The position numbers and the translations under genes were made by a program. A stretch of 64,000 bases of DNA from Rhizobium grahamii CCGE 502 (lineage in GTDB: Bacteria > Pseudomonadota > Alphaproteobacteria > Rhizobiales > Rhizobiaceae), in assembly GCF_000298315.2 (NCBI RefSeq), contig NZ_AEYE02000003.1, positions 62,001 to 126,000 of the forward strand, read 5' to 3'. Shown piece after piece: positions 56,808-64,000 of this stretch; within the stretch, counting starts at the first letter, position 1; the number at the start of each line of letters is the position of its first letter. The notes under the pieces are model-generated. The model did no database searches. It saw only the letters and a program-made list of their open reading frames with translations, and was not told where the DNA came from.

Positions 56808-57425
56808 TCAGGCGGCGCGGGTGGCGATGAAGGCGGCCGTGCCGGCGAGAATACCTGCCGCCGTCTTGTTCAGCGCCGCCAGCGCACGCGGTTGCTTGAG
56901 CATCAGCCGGGCACGGGACGCAAGCAGCATATAGGGGACCAAAACCACAAGCAGGACGACGAAGGTGGTTGCCAAAAGGACACCATATTCACGAAGCCCG
57001 ATGCTGTTGATGTCGATCAAAGTCGGCACCAGTGCGACATAGAACAGCATGGTTTTGGGATTGCCGAGTGTTACCAGCAGGCCGGACAGGAAGCTCATGC
57101 CGACATTGCTCGCCTTCCTGGCCGCGATGTCGTGGGGCAGCAGGCCGGCCGTCCAGAGCTTGTAAGCGATGTAGCAGAGATAAAGCGCACCGGCGATCTT
57201 GATGACAATGAAGAGTTCGGTGAACGTCTGCGCCACGAAAGCGAGGCCGAGAATGACGGCCGTGAGATAGGTCATATCGCCAAGCACTAGGCCGAGGCCC
57301 ATGAAGAAGGTCTCGCGAAAATTCGAGCCGAGTGCGCGCGCGACGATCGCCGTGATGCCCGGTCCGGGGATGGCGGCAGCGATGAAAAGGGCCGCAGCAT
57401 ATGCAAAAAGGGCGGTGAGGGACAT
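56808..57425 (-). CDS. LysE/RhtB family amino-acid exporter
   Basis: This 205-residue membrane protein has six hydrophobic segments. Its N-terminal FIAAAIPGPGITAIVARALG holds the PGP motif of the LysE/RhtB family, followed by GLGLVLGDMTYLTAVILGLA and FLSGLLVTLGNPKTMLFYVALVP with the conserved NPK. Proteins of this family export amino acids such as lysine, threonine or homoserine lactone; the substrate here is open. It lies upstream of cysK on the same strand with 132 bp between. Confidence 0.93.
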   Translation of the reverse strand: MSLTALFAYAAALFIAAAIPGPGITAIVARALGSNFRETFFMGLGLVLGDMTYLTAVILGLAFVAQTFTELFIVIKIAGALYLCYIAYKLWTAGLLPHDIAARKASNVGMSFLSGLLVTLGNPKTMLFYVALVPTLIDINSIGLREYGVLLATTFVVLLVVLVPYMLLASRARLMLKQPRALAALNKTAAGILAGTAAFIATRAA

Positions 57426-57665
57426 GGTGCGAGCTCCTGCTTCAGGCGCCTTCTACGCCTGCGAACGGTGGATTTCAAGGATGTGACGCTCTGTCACTAG
57501 GCTGCAGTGCATGGCTGCTATTGACGCTTGTTGTGACGGTTCTAGTTCCAAGGCGGGGTCGAAGCTGTGAAGGCCGGCATCGCGCCAACAACCAAATCGG
57601 AGGGGCAATGGGCAATGAGCCCCTCGATACCGACCAATACCTACTGTTCGCCAAAGGAGACATCG

Positions 57666-58184
57666 ATGAGCCTCAACGCAGCCGAAAAGCGCAAACTCGC
57701 CCCACTTGCCACTCCGACGGACCTGAAAGGGAATGCCATCCAGGACATCTCGGCCGCTTTAGCGGCGCTGCTGGCCGACGTCTTCGCGCTCTACATGAAG
57801 ACCAAGAATTTCCATTGGCATATGTCGGGGCCGCATTTCCGCGACTATCACCTGATGCTCGACGAGCAGGCTGAGCAGATTTTTGCCACGACCGATGCGA
57901 TTGCCGAACGCGCTCGCAAGATCGGCGGCACGACGTTGCGTTCCATCGGCCATATCGGTCGCCTGCAGCGCATCAATGACAATGATGCTGAGTATGTGAC
58001 GCCGGAGGACATGCTGGCGGAACTGCGCGACGACAATAGGCAGCTTGTATCGCTGTTGCGCGAAACCCACGATGTCTGCTCCGAGCACAATGACTTCGCT
58101 ACAACAAGTCTGCTGGAAGTCTGGATCGATGAAGCCGAGCGCCGCACTTGGTTCCTGTTCGAAACGACGCGTCAGCAGAAGTAG
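57666..58184 (+). CDS. dps: Dps family DNA-binding ferritin-like protein
   Basis: This 172-residue protein forms a 12-mer that oxidises and stores iron with hydrogen peroxide and shields DNA in starvation. The ferroxidase residues at the subunit interface are present: KTKNFHWHMSGPHFRDYHLMLDEQAEQIFATTDAIAER. TSLLEVWIDEAERRTWFLFE ends the four-helix bundle. The lysine-containing N-terminal tail (MSLNAAEKRKLAPL) may bind DNA. The ATG at 57666 follows AAAGGAG. A GAGGGGC/GCCCCTC inverted repeat (57600-57625) in its leader might be regulatory. Confidence 0.95.
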   Translation: MSLNAAEKRKLAPLATPTDLKGNAIQDISAALAALLADVFALYMKTKNFHWHMSGPHFRDYHLMLDEQAEQIFATTDAIAERARKIGGTTLRSIGHIGRLQRINDNDAEYVTPEDMLAELRDDNRQLVSLLRETHDVCSEHNDFATTSLLEVWIDEAERRTWFLFETTRQQK

Positions 58185-58200
58185 CTCGAGCGTCCTCAGT

Positions 58201-59100
58201 CTATGAGTTTGCCCGCGCACGCAGCAACTGCGCGGGCGTCCAGCCAAGGTTCATGCCGGCCGCGGCGACAAGAATGACGGCAGCGCCAACAAGTTGAAGC
58301 GGCTGCAACGCATGCCCGAAGGCCACTCGATCGACGACGATTGCGGCAATCGGATAGATGAACGACAGCGCTCCTGTCAGATGGATCGGCAGCTTCTGGA
58401 TCGCGCCGTAGAGCAGCACATACATCAGCCCCGTATGAACGATGCCCATGGTGGCAAGGATTGACCAGGACTGTCCGTCGGTTGGCAGGTCCGAGAAGTT
58501 CACGATCGGCAGCAGCATCAGCACGCCGGTGGTAACCTGTATCAGCGCTATGAGATGCGGCGGCGTTCCCTTGAGCCATTTCGCGGCGAGGGCTGCCAGC
58601 GCGTAGAAAAACGCGGCGCCGAGCGCCAAAAGGATCCCAATCGCATAGCCCTCGTGTTCGCCTGACGTCGCCGGCTTGGCTTCGACGATGGCCGCCATTC
58701 CGCCAAAGGCCAGCGTCAGCCACAGCAGCTTCGCGGAGGTGATCTTCTCGCCGAGAAAAAGCGCACCGAGGGCAAGCAACATGAAGGGTTGCGTATTGTA
58801 GACGGTCGTCGCTATCGAAATCGAGGCGTGGCCGTATGACGCAAACAGCAGCAGCCAATTGAGAACAATGGCAACGCCGCCGAAGACCGCAATCCCAAGC
58901 GCCGTGAAGCTGATGACGCCCGGTCGCAGCAGTCCCGTGACCGCGCAGACGGCGAGCAGGCTGATCGCGCCAAAGAAGCAGCGCCAGAACACCACGCCGC
59001 TCACCGGCTGGCCGGACATCACGACGAACCAGCCGATGGTTCCTGAAATCAGCATTGCAGTCGTCATTTGGGCAGTGCCGGCGCGAACTTCGCTGTGCAT
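58201..59100 (-). CDS. EamA/DMT family transporter
   Basis: This 299-residue membrane protein has ten predicted helices in two EamA repeats. The first repeat begins MLISGTIGWFVVMSGQPVSGVVFWRCFFGAISLLA; the second ends ALSFIYPIAAIVVDRVAFGHALQPLQLVGAAVILVA. The start at ATG 59100 is preferred, with GGAGAG upstream; GTG one codon before is also possible. It is divergent from an Lrp/AsnC-type regulator, which likely controls it in response to an amino acid. An amino-acid or metabolite exporter is inferred. Confidence 0.92.
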   Translation of the reverse strand: MHSEVRAGTAQMTTAMLISGTIGWFVVMSGQPVSGVVFWRCFFGAISLLAVCAVTGLLRPGVISFTALGIAVFGGVAIVLNWLLLFASYGHASISIATTVYNTQPFMLLALGALFLGEKITSAKLLWLTLAFGGMAAIVEAKPATSGEHEGYAIGILLALGAAFFYALAALAAKWLKGTPPHLIALIQVTTGVLMLLPIVNFSDLPTDGQSWSILATMGIVHTGLMYVLLYGAIQKLPIHLTGALSFIYPIAAIVVDRVAFGHALQPLQLVGAAVILVAAAGMNLGWTPAQLLRARANS

Positions 59101-59203
59101 CACATCTCTCCGTGTTGATGGAGAAAGAATATTGCGGAGTCATCGTGATTTATATAAATTCCATTAGGCTCGTCGTGCAATCGTCCTATCTTTGTGAGGA
59201 AAA

Positions 59204-59674
59204 GTGTCTGTATTGCCTAATGACAACTTGGTCGATGCGGTCGACCAGAAAATCCTGCAGGCACTGGCGGAGAACGCCCGCATTTCCTTGAAGGAACTGG
59301 CGCAGGCCGCGGGCCTCTCTTCGCCCAGCGCCGCCGAACGTCTCCGCCGCCTTGAGGAACGCGGGATCATTGCCGCGTTCACAATTGATATCGACGCCGC
59401 GGCGCTCGGATATCCGCTGCAGGCGATCGTGCGCGTCCGGCCGCTGCCGGGACAGTTGCATGTAGTCCAGCGCATCATCCAGGATACGCCCCAGTTCGTG
59501 GAGTGCGACAAGGTGACGGGTGATGACTGTTTCATTGCCCGGCTTGTCGTTTCCTCTATGGCGGAACTCGACGCGATCCTCGACAAGGTGGCGGAGAAGG
59601 CCGAAACCAGTACCTCGATGGTCAAGGCATCACCGGTAAAGCGCCGTCTGCCGCCGCTCGCGCGAGAGCGATAG
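59204..59674 (+). CDS. Lrp/AsnC family transcriptional regulator
   Basis: This 156-residue regulator has an N-terminal helix-turn-helix (VDQKILQALAENARISLKELAQAAGLSSPSAAERLRRLEERGII) and a C-terminal RAM ligand-binding domain (AIVRVRPLPGQLHVVQRIIQDTPQFVECDKVTGDDCFIARLVV), where the VTGxDCFI stretch is typical. The start is GTG at 59204 with TGAGGA upstream. It is divergent from the EamA exporter gene across about 100 bp. The usual arrangement is control of the exporter by an amino acid. Confidence 0.95.
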   Translation: MSVLPNDNLVDAVDQKILQALAENARISLKELAQAAGLSSPSAAERLRRLEERGIIAAFTIDIDAAALGYPLQAIVRVRPLPGQLHVVQRIIQDTPQFVECDKVTGDDCFIARLVVSSMAELDAILDKVAEKAETSTSMVKASPVKRRLPPLARER

Positions 59675-59675
59675 C

Positions 59676-60578
59676 TCAGAAATCGGCCATTGGCGACAGC
59701 ATTGCCGGTCGATCAAAGGTGATTGCGCCGGGTGTGCGGATCATGAAGTGCGTGTGGCCGTCGAGCGATCGCGCCTCTCCGTTCCACCCGAGTTTGTCAG
59801 GGCAGAACAACATGTCGACGGCGTCAGGCTCTATGTCTAGAGCTCCGATGATCGAGGTCAGCGAGGGGATATCGGCCGTGACGATGTCGAGGAGAATCAA
59901 ACGTCCCGGCGGCTCGGTCTTCCAGGCAATCGCGGCCTGTTCCTGTTCCATCCAACTGACCCTGACGCCGGGGTCGAGTTGTGTGTTGATGAGAAACATC
60001 GCGGCGCTCTGACACACGGCGAGCACGTCTGAGGCTGGTTCGCGGGCCTTCAAAGCCGCGCGCAGTAGCGTGAGGTCTGCCGCGTCGAGCGGATCGAGGC
60101 GCCGGGCCGGCGTTTGCGCCTTTGAGGCAGCCGGCGCCTTGCCTGAATAGGCATGCAGCGCGAGCGAGCGGAATCCGTAGGGTTCATACAGTGACGGCTT
60201 GTCCGTGTAGAGGGCGATCGCCTCGAAGCCCATCTCCTCGCACCAGGCGAGCGCCTTCCGGGTCAGGTCGCGATACAGGCCGCGTCCGCGCCAGGGCGGC
60301 CGGACCGCGCCCGATTGGAATGCGGCGGCATTCAGTGTTCGACCGTTGATGACGAGGGGCATCGCAAAGGCCGAAAGATTGGCGGCAAGCAGGCCATCGC
60401 GGTCAAACCAGCCGAAGGGCATGCTGCTAGGGTCGGGTCCGCCCATTTCCTGCAATGGGCCGATATCGATATCGAATGTGTCCTTCAGGAGATCGACCAG
60501 TGCCTGCCATGCCTCGAGGTCGCCGAAATAGTCTTGGCGGAAGGTCAAGCCGGAATGATCGATCCCCTTGGAGGTCAT
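59676..60578 (-). CDS. GNAT family N-acetyltransferase (Eis-like arrangement)
   Basis: This 300-residue protein has an N-terminal GNAT domain: [53 protein letters not shown] (acetyl-CoA loop R-x-x-G-x-G) and [19 protein letters not shown] second C-terminal domain of about 120 residues follows, giving a length longer than single-domain GNATs. The acceptor is unknown. It overlaps the upstream dut gene by 4 bp, so both are made from one mRNA. Confidence 0.9.
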   Translation of the reverse strand: MTSKGIDHSGLTFRQDYFGDLEAWQALVDLLKDTFDIDIGPLQEMGGPDPSSMPFGWFDRDGLLAANLSAFAMPLVINGRTLNAAAFQSGAVRPPWRGRGLYRDLTRKALAWCEEMGFEAIALYTDKPSLYEPYGFRSLALHAYSGKAPAASKAQTPARRLDPLDAADLTLLRAALKAREPASDVLAVCQSAAMFLINTQLDPGVRVSWMEQEQAAIAWKTEPPGRLILLDIVTADIPSLTSIIGALDIEPDAVDMLFCPDKLGWNGEARSLDGHTHFMIRTPGAITFDRPAMLSPMADF

Positions 60579-61045
60579 ACCCCCGTCGAGCCGAAGCCAC
60601 CGGCGCCGCGCGCCGTAGCGGTCGCCTCGGAGATTTCGCAGATATGGGCCTGAATCGCCGGTGCGATCACCATCTGGGCGATGCGCATGCCTCTGGTGAT
60701 CTCGAACGGCTCGTCGCCGAGGTTGATCAGCAGAACCTTGACCTCGCCGCGATAGTCGCTGTCAATGGTGCCGGGCGTATTCAGGCAGGTGAGGCCGTGC
60801 TTGAAGGCGAGGCCGGAGCGCGGACGCACCTGGCCCTCGAATCCTTCCGGAATTTCGAAGATGAAACCGGTCGGCACCAGCGCGCGCTTGCCAGGCCCGA
60901 GGATGGTCGGCGCGTCGGCATCGACGGCGGCGCGCAGGTCCATGCCGGCAGCCCCCTTGCTTTCGTAGGCTGGCAGTTCGAGGTCCTTGCCGTTGGCAAG
61001 GCGGATGATGTTGAGCGTCGGGCGCGTATCGGCATGAATGGTCAT
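60575..61045 (-). CDS. dut: dUTP diphosphatase
   Basis: This 156-residue trimeric enzyme hydrolyses dUTP to dUMP, keeping uracil out of DNA. All five dUTPase motifs are seen: [48 protein letters not shown] and the C-terminal GGFGSTGV arm that closes over the active site. The length is normal. It is first in a two-gene unit with the GNAT gene and divergent from prfC. Confidence 0.97.
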   Translation of the reverse strand: MTIHADTRPTLNIIRLANGKDLELPAYESKGAAGMDLRAAVDADAPTILGPGKRALVPTGFIFEIPEGFEGQVRPRSGLAFKHGLTCLNTPGTIDSDYRGEVKVLLINLGDEPFEITRGMRIAQMVIAPAIQAHICEISEATATARGAGGFGSTGV

Positions 61046-61135
61046 GCCCCATTAGTTTGCGCCCGAAGCGCCAAGGTCAATTGCAATGCGGGGCTTTAAT
61101 CGCTAGATACGCCGCAATTCCACAGGATTCACATC

Positions 61136-62719
61136 ATGGCCGAAAGTCTCGCCGAGGCGGTCTCCCGCCGCCGCACATTCGCTATTATCGCACACCCGGA
61201 CGCGGGTAAGACCACGCTCACCGAAAAACTGCTGCTGTTCGGCGGTGCCATCCAGCTTGCCGGCGAAGTCAAGGCAAAGAAGGATCGCATGCAGACGCGC
61301 TCCGACTGGATGAAGATCGAGCGTGAGCGCGGTATCTCGGTCGTCACCTCGGTCATGACGTTCGAGTACAAGGACAATGTCTTCAACATCCTCGATACGC
61401 CCGGTCACGAGGACTTCGCTGACGACACCTATCGCACGCTGACGGCGGTCGACGCGGCCGTCATGGTGATCGACGCTGCCAAGGGTATCGAGCCGCGGAC
61501 GCTGAAGCTGTTTGAAGTCTGCCGCATGCGCGACATTCCGATCATCACCTTTATCAACAAGATGGACCGGGAAAGCCGCGATCCCTTCGAGATCCTTGAC
61601 GAAGTCGAGGAGAAGCTGGCGCTTGACTGCGCACCGGTGACATGGCCGATCGGCCGTTCCAAGACCTTCTGCGGCACCTACCACCTGGCGAACAACGAGG
61701 TGCGTGCTTCGGACACGCAGGAGATCATGACCAAGGTCACCGATCCCGAGATGGTAGCCCATCGCCTGCCGGAGAACGAGCGTGATGCGTTCATCGAGGA
61801 GACGACGCTGGCGATCGAGGCCTGCAAGCCCTTCGACAGGAAGGCTTTCCTCGAGGGTCACCTGACGCCTGTCTTCTTTGGTTCGGCGCTGCGCAATTTT
61901 GGCGTTCGCGACCTTATCGATGCGCTCGGCGAATTTGCGCCACCGCCGCGCGATCAGGTCGCCGATATCCGCACCGTGCAGGCGACCGACAACAAGATGA
62001 CGGCCTTCGTCTTCAAGATCCAGGCGAACATGGACCCCAATCATCGCGACCGTATCGCGTTTGCCCGCATCTGCTCGGGCAAGCTCGAGCGCGGCATGAA
62101 GGCTCGCCTGTCGCGCACCGGCAAGCAGCTTGGCCTCACCGCGCCGCAGTTCTTCTTCGCGTCGCAGCGTCAGCTGGCCGATACTGCCTATGCCGGCGAC
62201 GTCGTAGGCATTCCCAATCACGGCACGCTGCGCATCGGCGATACGCTGACGGAAGGCGAGTCGCTGGTGTTCCAGGGCGTGCCGAACTTCTCGCCGGAAA
62301 TCCTGCGCCGCGTACGCCTGGAAGATGCCATGAAGGCGAAGAAGCTGAAGGAAGCGCTGCAGCAGATGGCGGAAGAAGGCGTCGTCCAGCTGTTTTCGCC
62401 GGAAGATGGTTCGCCGGCTATCGTTGGCGTCGTCGGCGCGCTGCAGCTTGATGTTCTGAAGGAGCGCCTGATGGCCGAATACGGCCTGCCGGTCTCCTTT
62501 GAAATGTCGCGCTTCTCCGTCTGCCGCTGGATTTCGGCCGATCAGCCGGCAGAGCTCGAAAAATTCATAACCGCGCGTCGCGGCGATATCGCGCGGGACC
62601 TGGATCATGATCCGGTGTTCCTGGCGCAGGACAGCTTTTCGCTGCGTTACGAGGCCGAGCGTTATCCGGCGATCAAGATGGCAGCACTGAAGGAATATCA
62701 CGCCGTTAAGGTCGCGTGA
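61136..62719 (+). CDS. prfC: Peptide chain release factor 3
   Basis: This 527-residue translational GTPase removes RF1 or RF2 from the ribosome after termination. G motifs: AHPDAGKTTLTEKLLLFGG (G1), RGISVVTSVM (G2), DTPGHEDFADDTYRTL (G3) and NKMDRESRD (G4). The beta-barrel and C-terminal domains (RPLEDAM-type VRLEDAMKAKKL, FEMSRFSVCRWI) are complete. The ATG at 61136 gives the standard N-terminus MAESLAEAVSRRRTFAIIAHPD. It is followed after 62 bp by the metal-chelate binding-protein gene. Confidence 0.97.
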   Translation: MAESLAEAVSRRRTFAIIAHPDAGKTTLTEKLLLFGGAIQLAGEVKAKKDRMQTRSDWMKIERERGISVVTSVMTFEYKDNVFNILDTPGHEDFADDTYRTLTAVDAAVMVIDAAKGIEPRTLKLFEVCRMRDIPIITFINKMDRESRDPFEILDEVEEKLALDCAPVTWPIGRSKTFCGTYHLANNEVRASDTQEIMTKVTDPEMVAHRLPENERDAFIEETTLAIEACKPFDRKAFLEGHLTPVFFGSALRNFGVRDLIDALGEFAPPPRDQVADIRTVQATDNKMTAFVFKIQANMDPNHRDRIAFARICSGKLERGMKARLSRTGKQLGLTAPQFFFASQRQLADTAYAGDVVGIPNHGTLRIGDTLTEGESLVFQGVPNFSPEILRRVRLEDAMKAKKLKEALQQMAEEGVVQLFSPEDGSPAIVGVVGALQLDVLKERLMAEYGLPVSFEMSRFSVCRWISADQPAELEKFITARRGDIARDLDHDPVFLAQDSFSLRYEAERYPAIKMAALKEYHAVKVA

Positions 62720-62748
62720 TATTCCTTAGGCTATAACGCTATGCGATA

Positions 62749-62779
62749 GTGCCGCCTGCGACAAACCAACAGGCGGCAC
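62749..62779 (+). promoter_or_regulatory. Perfect 10-bp hairpin covering the ribosome binding site of the next gene
   Basis: GTGCCGCCTG and CAGGCGGCAC pair perfectly around an 11-base loop (CGACAAACCAA). The right arm contains AGGCGG, the only Shine-Dalgarno-like sequence before the ATG at 62782, so folding would block translation. There is no U run, so it is not an ordinary terminator of prfC. Confidence 0.6.
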
Positions 62780-62781
62780 CG

Positions 62782-63810
62782 ATGAAGCTCTTTCCGGCCT
62801 TTCTCCTCTTTCTGCTTGTCTTCCTGCCGCTTGCAGAAGCGCGCACGATCACCGATGCCGCCGGCCGCGAGGTCGAGATCCCCGACAGGATCGAGAGGGT
62901 GATGGCAGCCGGCCCACCGGCCTCGGTCCTTGCCTATGTGCTGGCGCCGGAAAAGCTCGCCGGCTGGGTGCGCGCGCCGGGCGATGCCGAAAAAGCTTAT
63001 CTTCTGCCGGCTGTCCGCGATCTTCCGGTCTTCGGGCAACTCACCGGCAAGGGCGGCACCGCCAATATCGAGGCAGTGCTTTACGCCAAGCCGGACCTCA
63101 TCCTCGATGTCGGCACGGTGAACGCCACCTATAGCTCGCTTGCCGACAAGGTGCAGGCGCAGACCGGCATTCCCTATGTGCTGATCGACGGCAGTTTTGC
63201 CGGCAGCGCCGAAACGCTGCGCAAGGTCGGCGATATCCTCGGCGTCAACGAGCGGGGAGAGACGCTGGCAACCTATGCCGAGGGCAAGCTCGCCGACCTC
63301 AAACAGAAGCTTGCCGCCGTTCCTGCCGACAAGCGGCCGCATGTCTATTATGGCCGCGGCCCGGAAGGGCTGGAGACCGGCCTTTCCGGCTCCATCAACC
63401 TCGAAATCCTCGAAGCAGCGGGTGCTACCAATGTGGCGGCGGCAGCCGGCAAGGGCGGGCTGACGCAAGTGTCGCTGGAACAGATCCTTGGCTGGAACCC
63501 GGATACGATCCTCGCCGCCAGCAGCAAGTTCGCGGCGGCCGTCAAAGGCGATCCGCTATGGGCGAATGTCGAGGCCGTCAGGCAGGGCCGCGTCGTCGTG
63601 ACACCGAGCCTGCCCTTCGGCTGGTCCGATTCTCCGCCCGGCATCAACCGGCTGATTGGTATCGCCTGGCTGGAAAAGCTGCTCTATCCTGATGTCTTCA
63701 CGGCCGATCTATCCGGCGAGGTTCGTGAATTCTACAAGCTCTTCTATCAGGTCGATCTGACGGACGGGCAGCTTGCTGCCCTGATGAAAGGCTCCGCGCA
63801 GGTGAAGTGA
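62782..63810 (+). CDS. ABC transporter substrate-binding protein (siderophore/heme/cobalamin type)
   Basis: This 342-residue periplasmic binding protein has a Sec signal peptide (MKLFPAFLLFLLVFLPLAEA) and the class III (BtuF/FhuD) fold: RTITDAAGREVEIPDRIERVMAAG at the start, IEAVLYAKPDLILDVG, the long backbone helix with DKVQAQTGIPYVLIDGSFAGSAETLRKVG, and VSLEQILGWNPDTILAAS. Such proteins bind iron-siderophore complexes, heme, cobalamin or other metal chelates. Its stop is 2 bp before the FecCD permease gene, so both belong to one importer operon. A hairpin covers its ribosome binding site. The ligand is unknown. Confidence 0.9.
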   Translation: MKLFPAFLLFLLVFLPLAEARTITDAAGREVEIPDRIERVMAAGPPASVLAYVLAPEKLAGWVRAPGDAEKAYLLPAVRDLPVFGQLTGKGGTANIEAVLYAKPDLILDVGTVNATYSSLADKVQAQTGIPYVLIDGSFAGSAETLRKVGDILGVNERGETLATYAEGKLADLKQKLAAVPADKRPHVYYGRGPEGLETGLSGSINLEILEAAGATNVAAAAGKGGLTQVSLEQILGWNPDTILAASSKFAAAVKGDPLWANVEAVRQGRVVVTPSLPFGWSDSPPGINRLIGIAWLEKLLYPDVFTADLSGEVREFYKLFYQVDLTDGQLAALMKGSAQVK

Positions 63811-63812
63811 CG

Positions 63813-64000
63813 ATGGCAGCAGAGGTGGAGACGGTCGCGGCGAGGCCGCACAACGGCTGGATTGCCGGTGGTCTGGCTGGCCTGCTGGTGCTTTGCCTGG
63901 TCTCGATGACCGTCGGCAAATATGGGGCAGGGCCATTCGCTGTCTTCGACGTAGTAAAAACGGCGCTTGTTGGCGGCAAGGCCGACCCGATCCTTCAAAC
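63813..64000 (+). CDS. FecCD family ABC transporter permease (5' part only)
   Basis: Only the first 62 codons are in the window. They encode MAAEVETVAARPHNG, then a first transmembrane helix (WIAGGLAGLLVLCLVSMTVG) and KYGAGPFAVFDVVKTALVG, the typical N-terminus of FecCD/BtuC permeases before the second helix. It starts 2 bp after the binding-protein stop codon, so the two are co-translated. The ATPase gene probably follows beyond the window. Confidence 0.8.
   Translation, partial: MAAEVETVAARPHNGWIAGGLAGLLVLCLVSMTVGKYGAGPFAVFDVVKTALVGGKADPILQ

Noticed and set aside
61103-62701. A 532-residue open frame on the minus strand opposite prfC
   Set aside because: It lies fully antisense to a complete release factor 3 with all GTPase motifs, has no family resemblance, and reflects the high G+C third-codon pattern.

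Overview
The window is chromosomal DNA of an alphaproteobacterium, very probably a member of the Rhizobiaceae (Rhizobium / Ensifer / Agrobacterium group). The evidence is the high G+C content, a PmtA-type phosphatidylethanolamine N-methyltransferase next to dnaN, the gene neighbourhood GST - queG - uppP - NDUFA9-like - pyrF - pmtA - dnaN, GTTC-N7-GTTC (alphaproteobacterial) LexA boxes, an Irr-type iron box, and a RIME-like intergenic palindrome. The species cannot be fixed from the sequence alone. Most of the window is ordinary core genome. No rRNA, tRNA, CRISPR array or intact mobile element was seen.

Layout. Positions 1-7000 are the most accessory-looking part: a truncated COG0523/CobW GTPase at the edge, a giant repeat-rich surface or exported protein broken by a 1-base frameshift (1157-6462), and a scar holding a fragment of a TraA-type conjugative relaxase and a fragment of a GNAT acetyltransferase. 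Positions 7-13 kb carry an aldo/keto reductase, a Gfo/Idh/MocA oxidoreductase, a glycan-related locus (GT2 glycosyltransferase + GtrA flippase-like protein, divergent from a 612-aa polytopic protein with an STT3-like DHH motif), a small membrane protein and an orphan gene-transfer-agent-type spike base protein. Positions 13-28 kb hold xseA, an EEP-family nuclease/phosphatase, two divergent MarR/target pairs with visible palindromic operators (EamA exporter; GST), an M29 aminopeptidase, ybaK, an ArsC-like reductase, an aspartoacylase-family protein, a LigT-like phosphoesterase with a LexA box over its promoter, ogt-type alkyltransferase, guaA, MTA/SAH nucleosidase, a thioesterase, a GH25 lipoprotein and TspO.

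Positions 28-33.5 kb form an iron-type operon on the minus strand: imelysin, di-heme oxidoreductase, second imelysin and DUF1513, preceded by a good match to the Irr/ICE box. Positions 33.5-47.6 kb are housekeeping: an RsmB-like rRNA methyltransferase, an RlpA-like protein, an MFS transporter, an SDR, queG, GST, uppP, a 50-aa exported peptide, an NDUFA9-like protein, DUF1330, pyrF, a histidine-phosphatase variant, pmtA, dnaN, rsmI and yraN.

Positions 47.6-52 kb are the ugpBAEC glycerol-3-phosphate ABC importer behind a recognisable Pho box; ugpB carries a 1-base frameshift in a C run. Then come a cupin protein, gshB, comM (with a LexA box), a RIME-like repeat, cysK, a LysE-family exporter, dps, an EamA exporter divergent from an Lrp/AsnC regulator, a GNAT protein, dut and prfC. 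The right edge begins a metal-chelate ABC importer (binding protein, then a truncated FecCD permease); the binding protein's ribosome binding site lies inside a perfect 10-bp hairpin.

No wholly new multi-gene system is convincingly visible. The strongest leads are the SOS-box-controlled LigT-like gene, the hairpin over the start of the metal-chelate binding protein, the orphan spike-base gene, the GT2/GtrA/STT3-like locus, and two genes each disrupted by a single-base indel, which may be sequencing errors.
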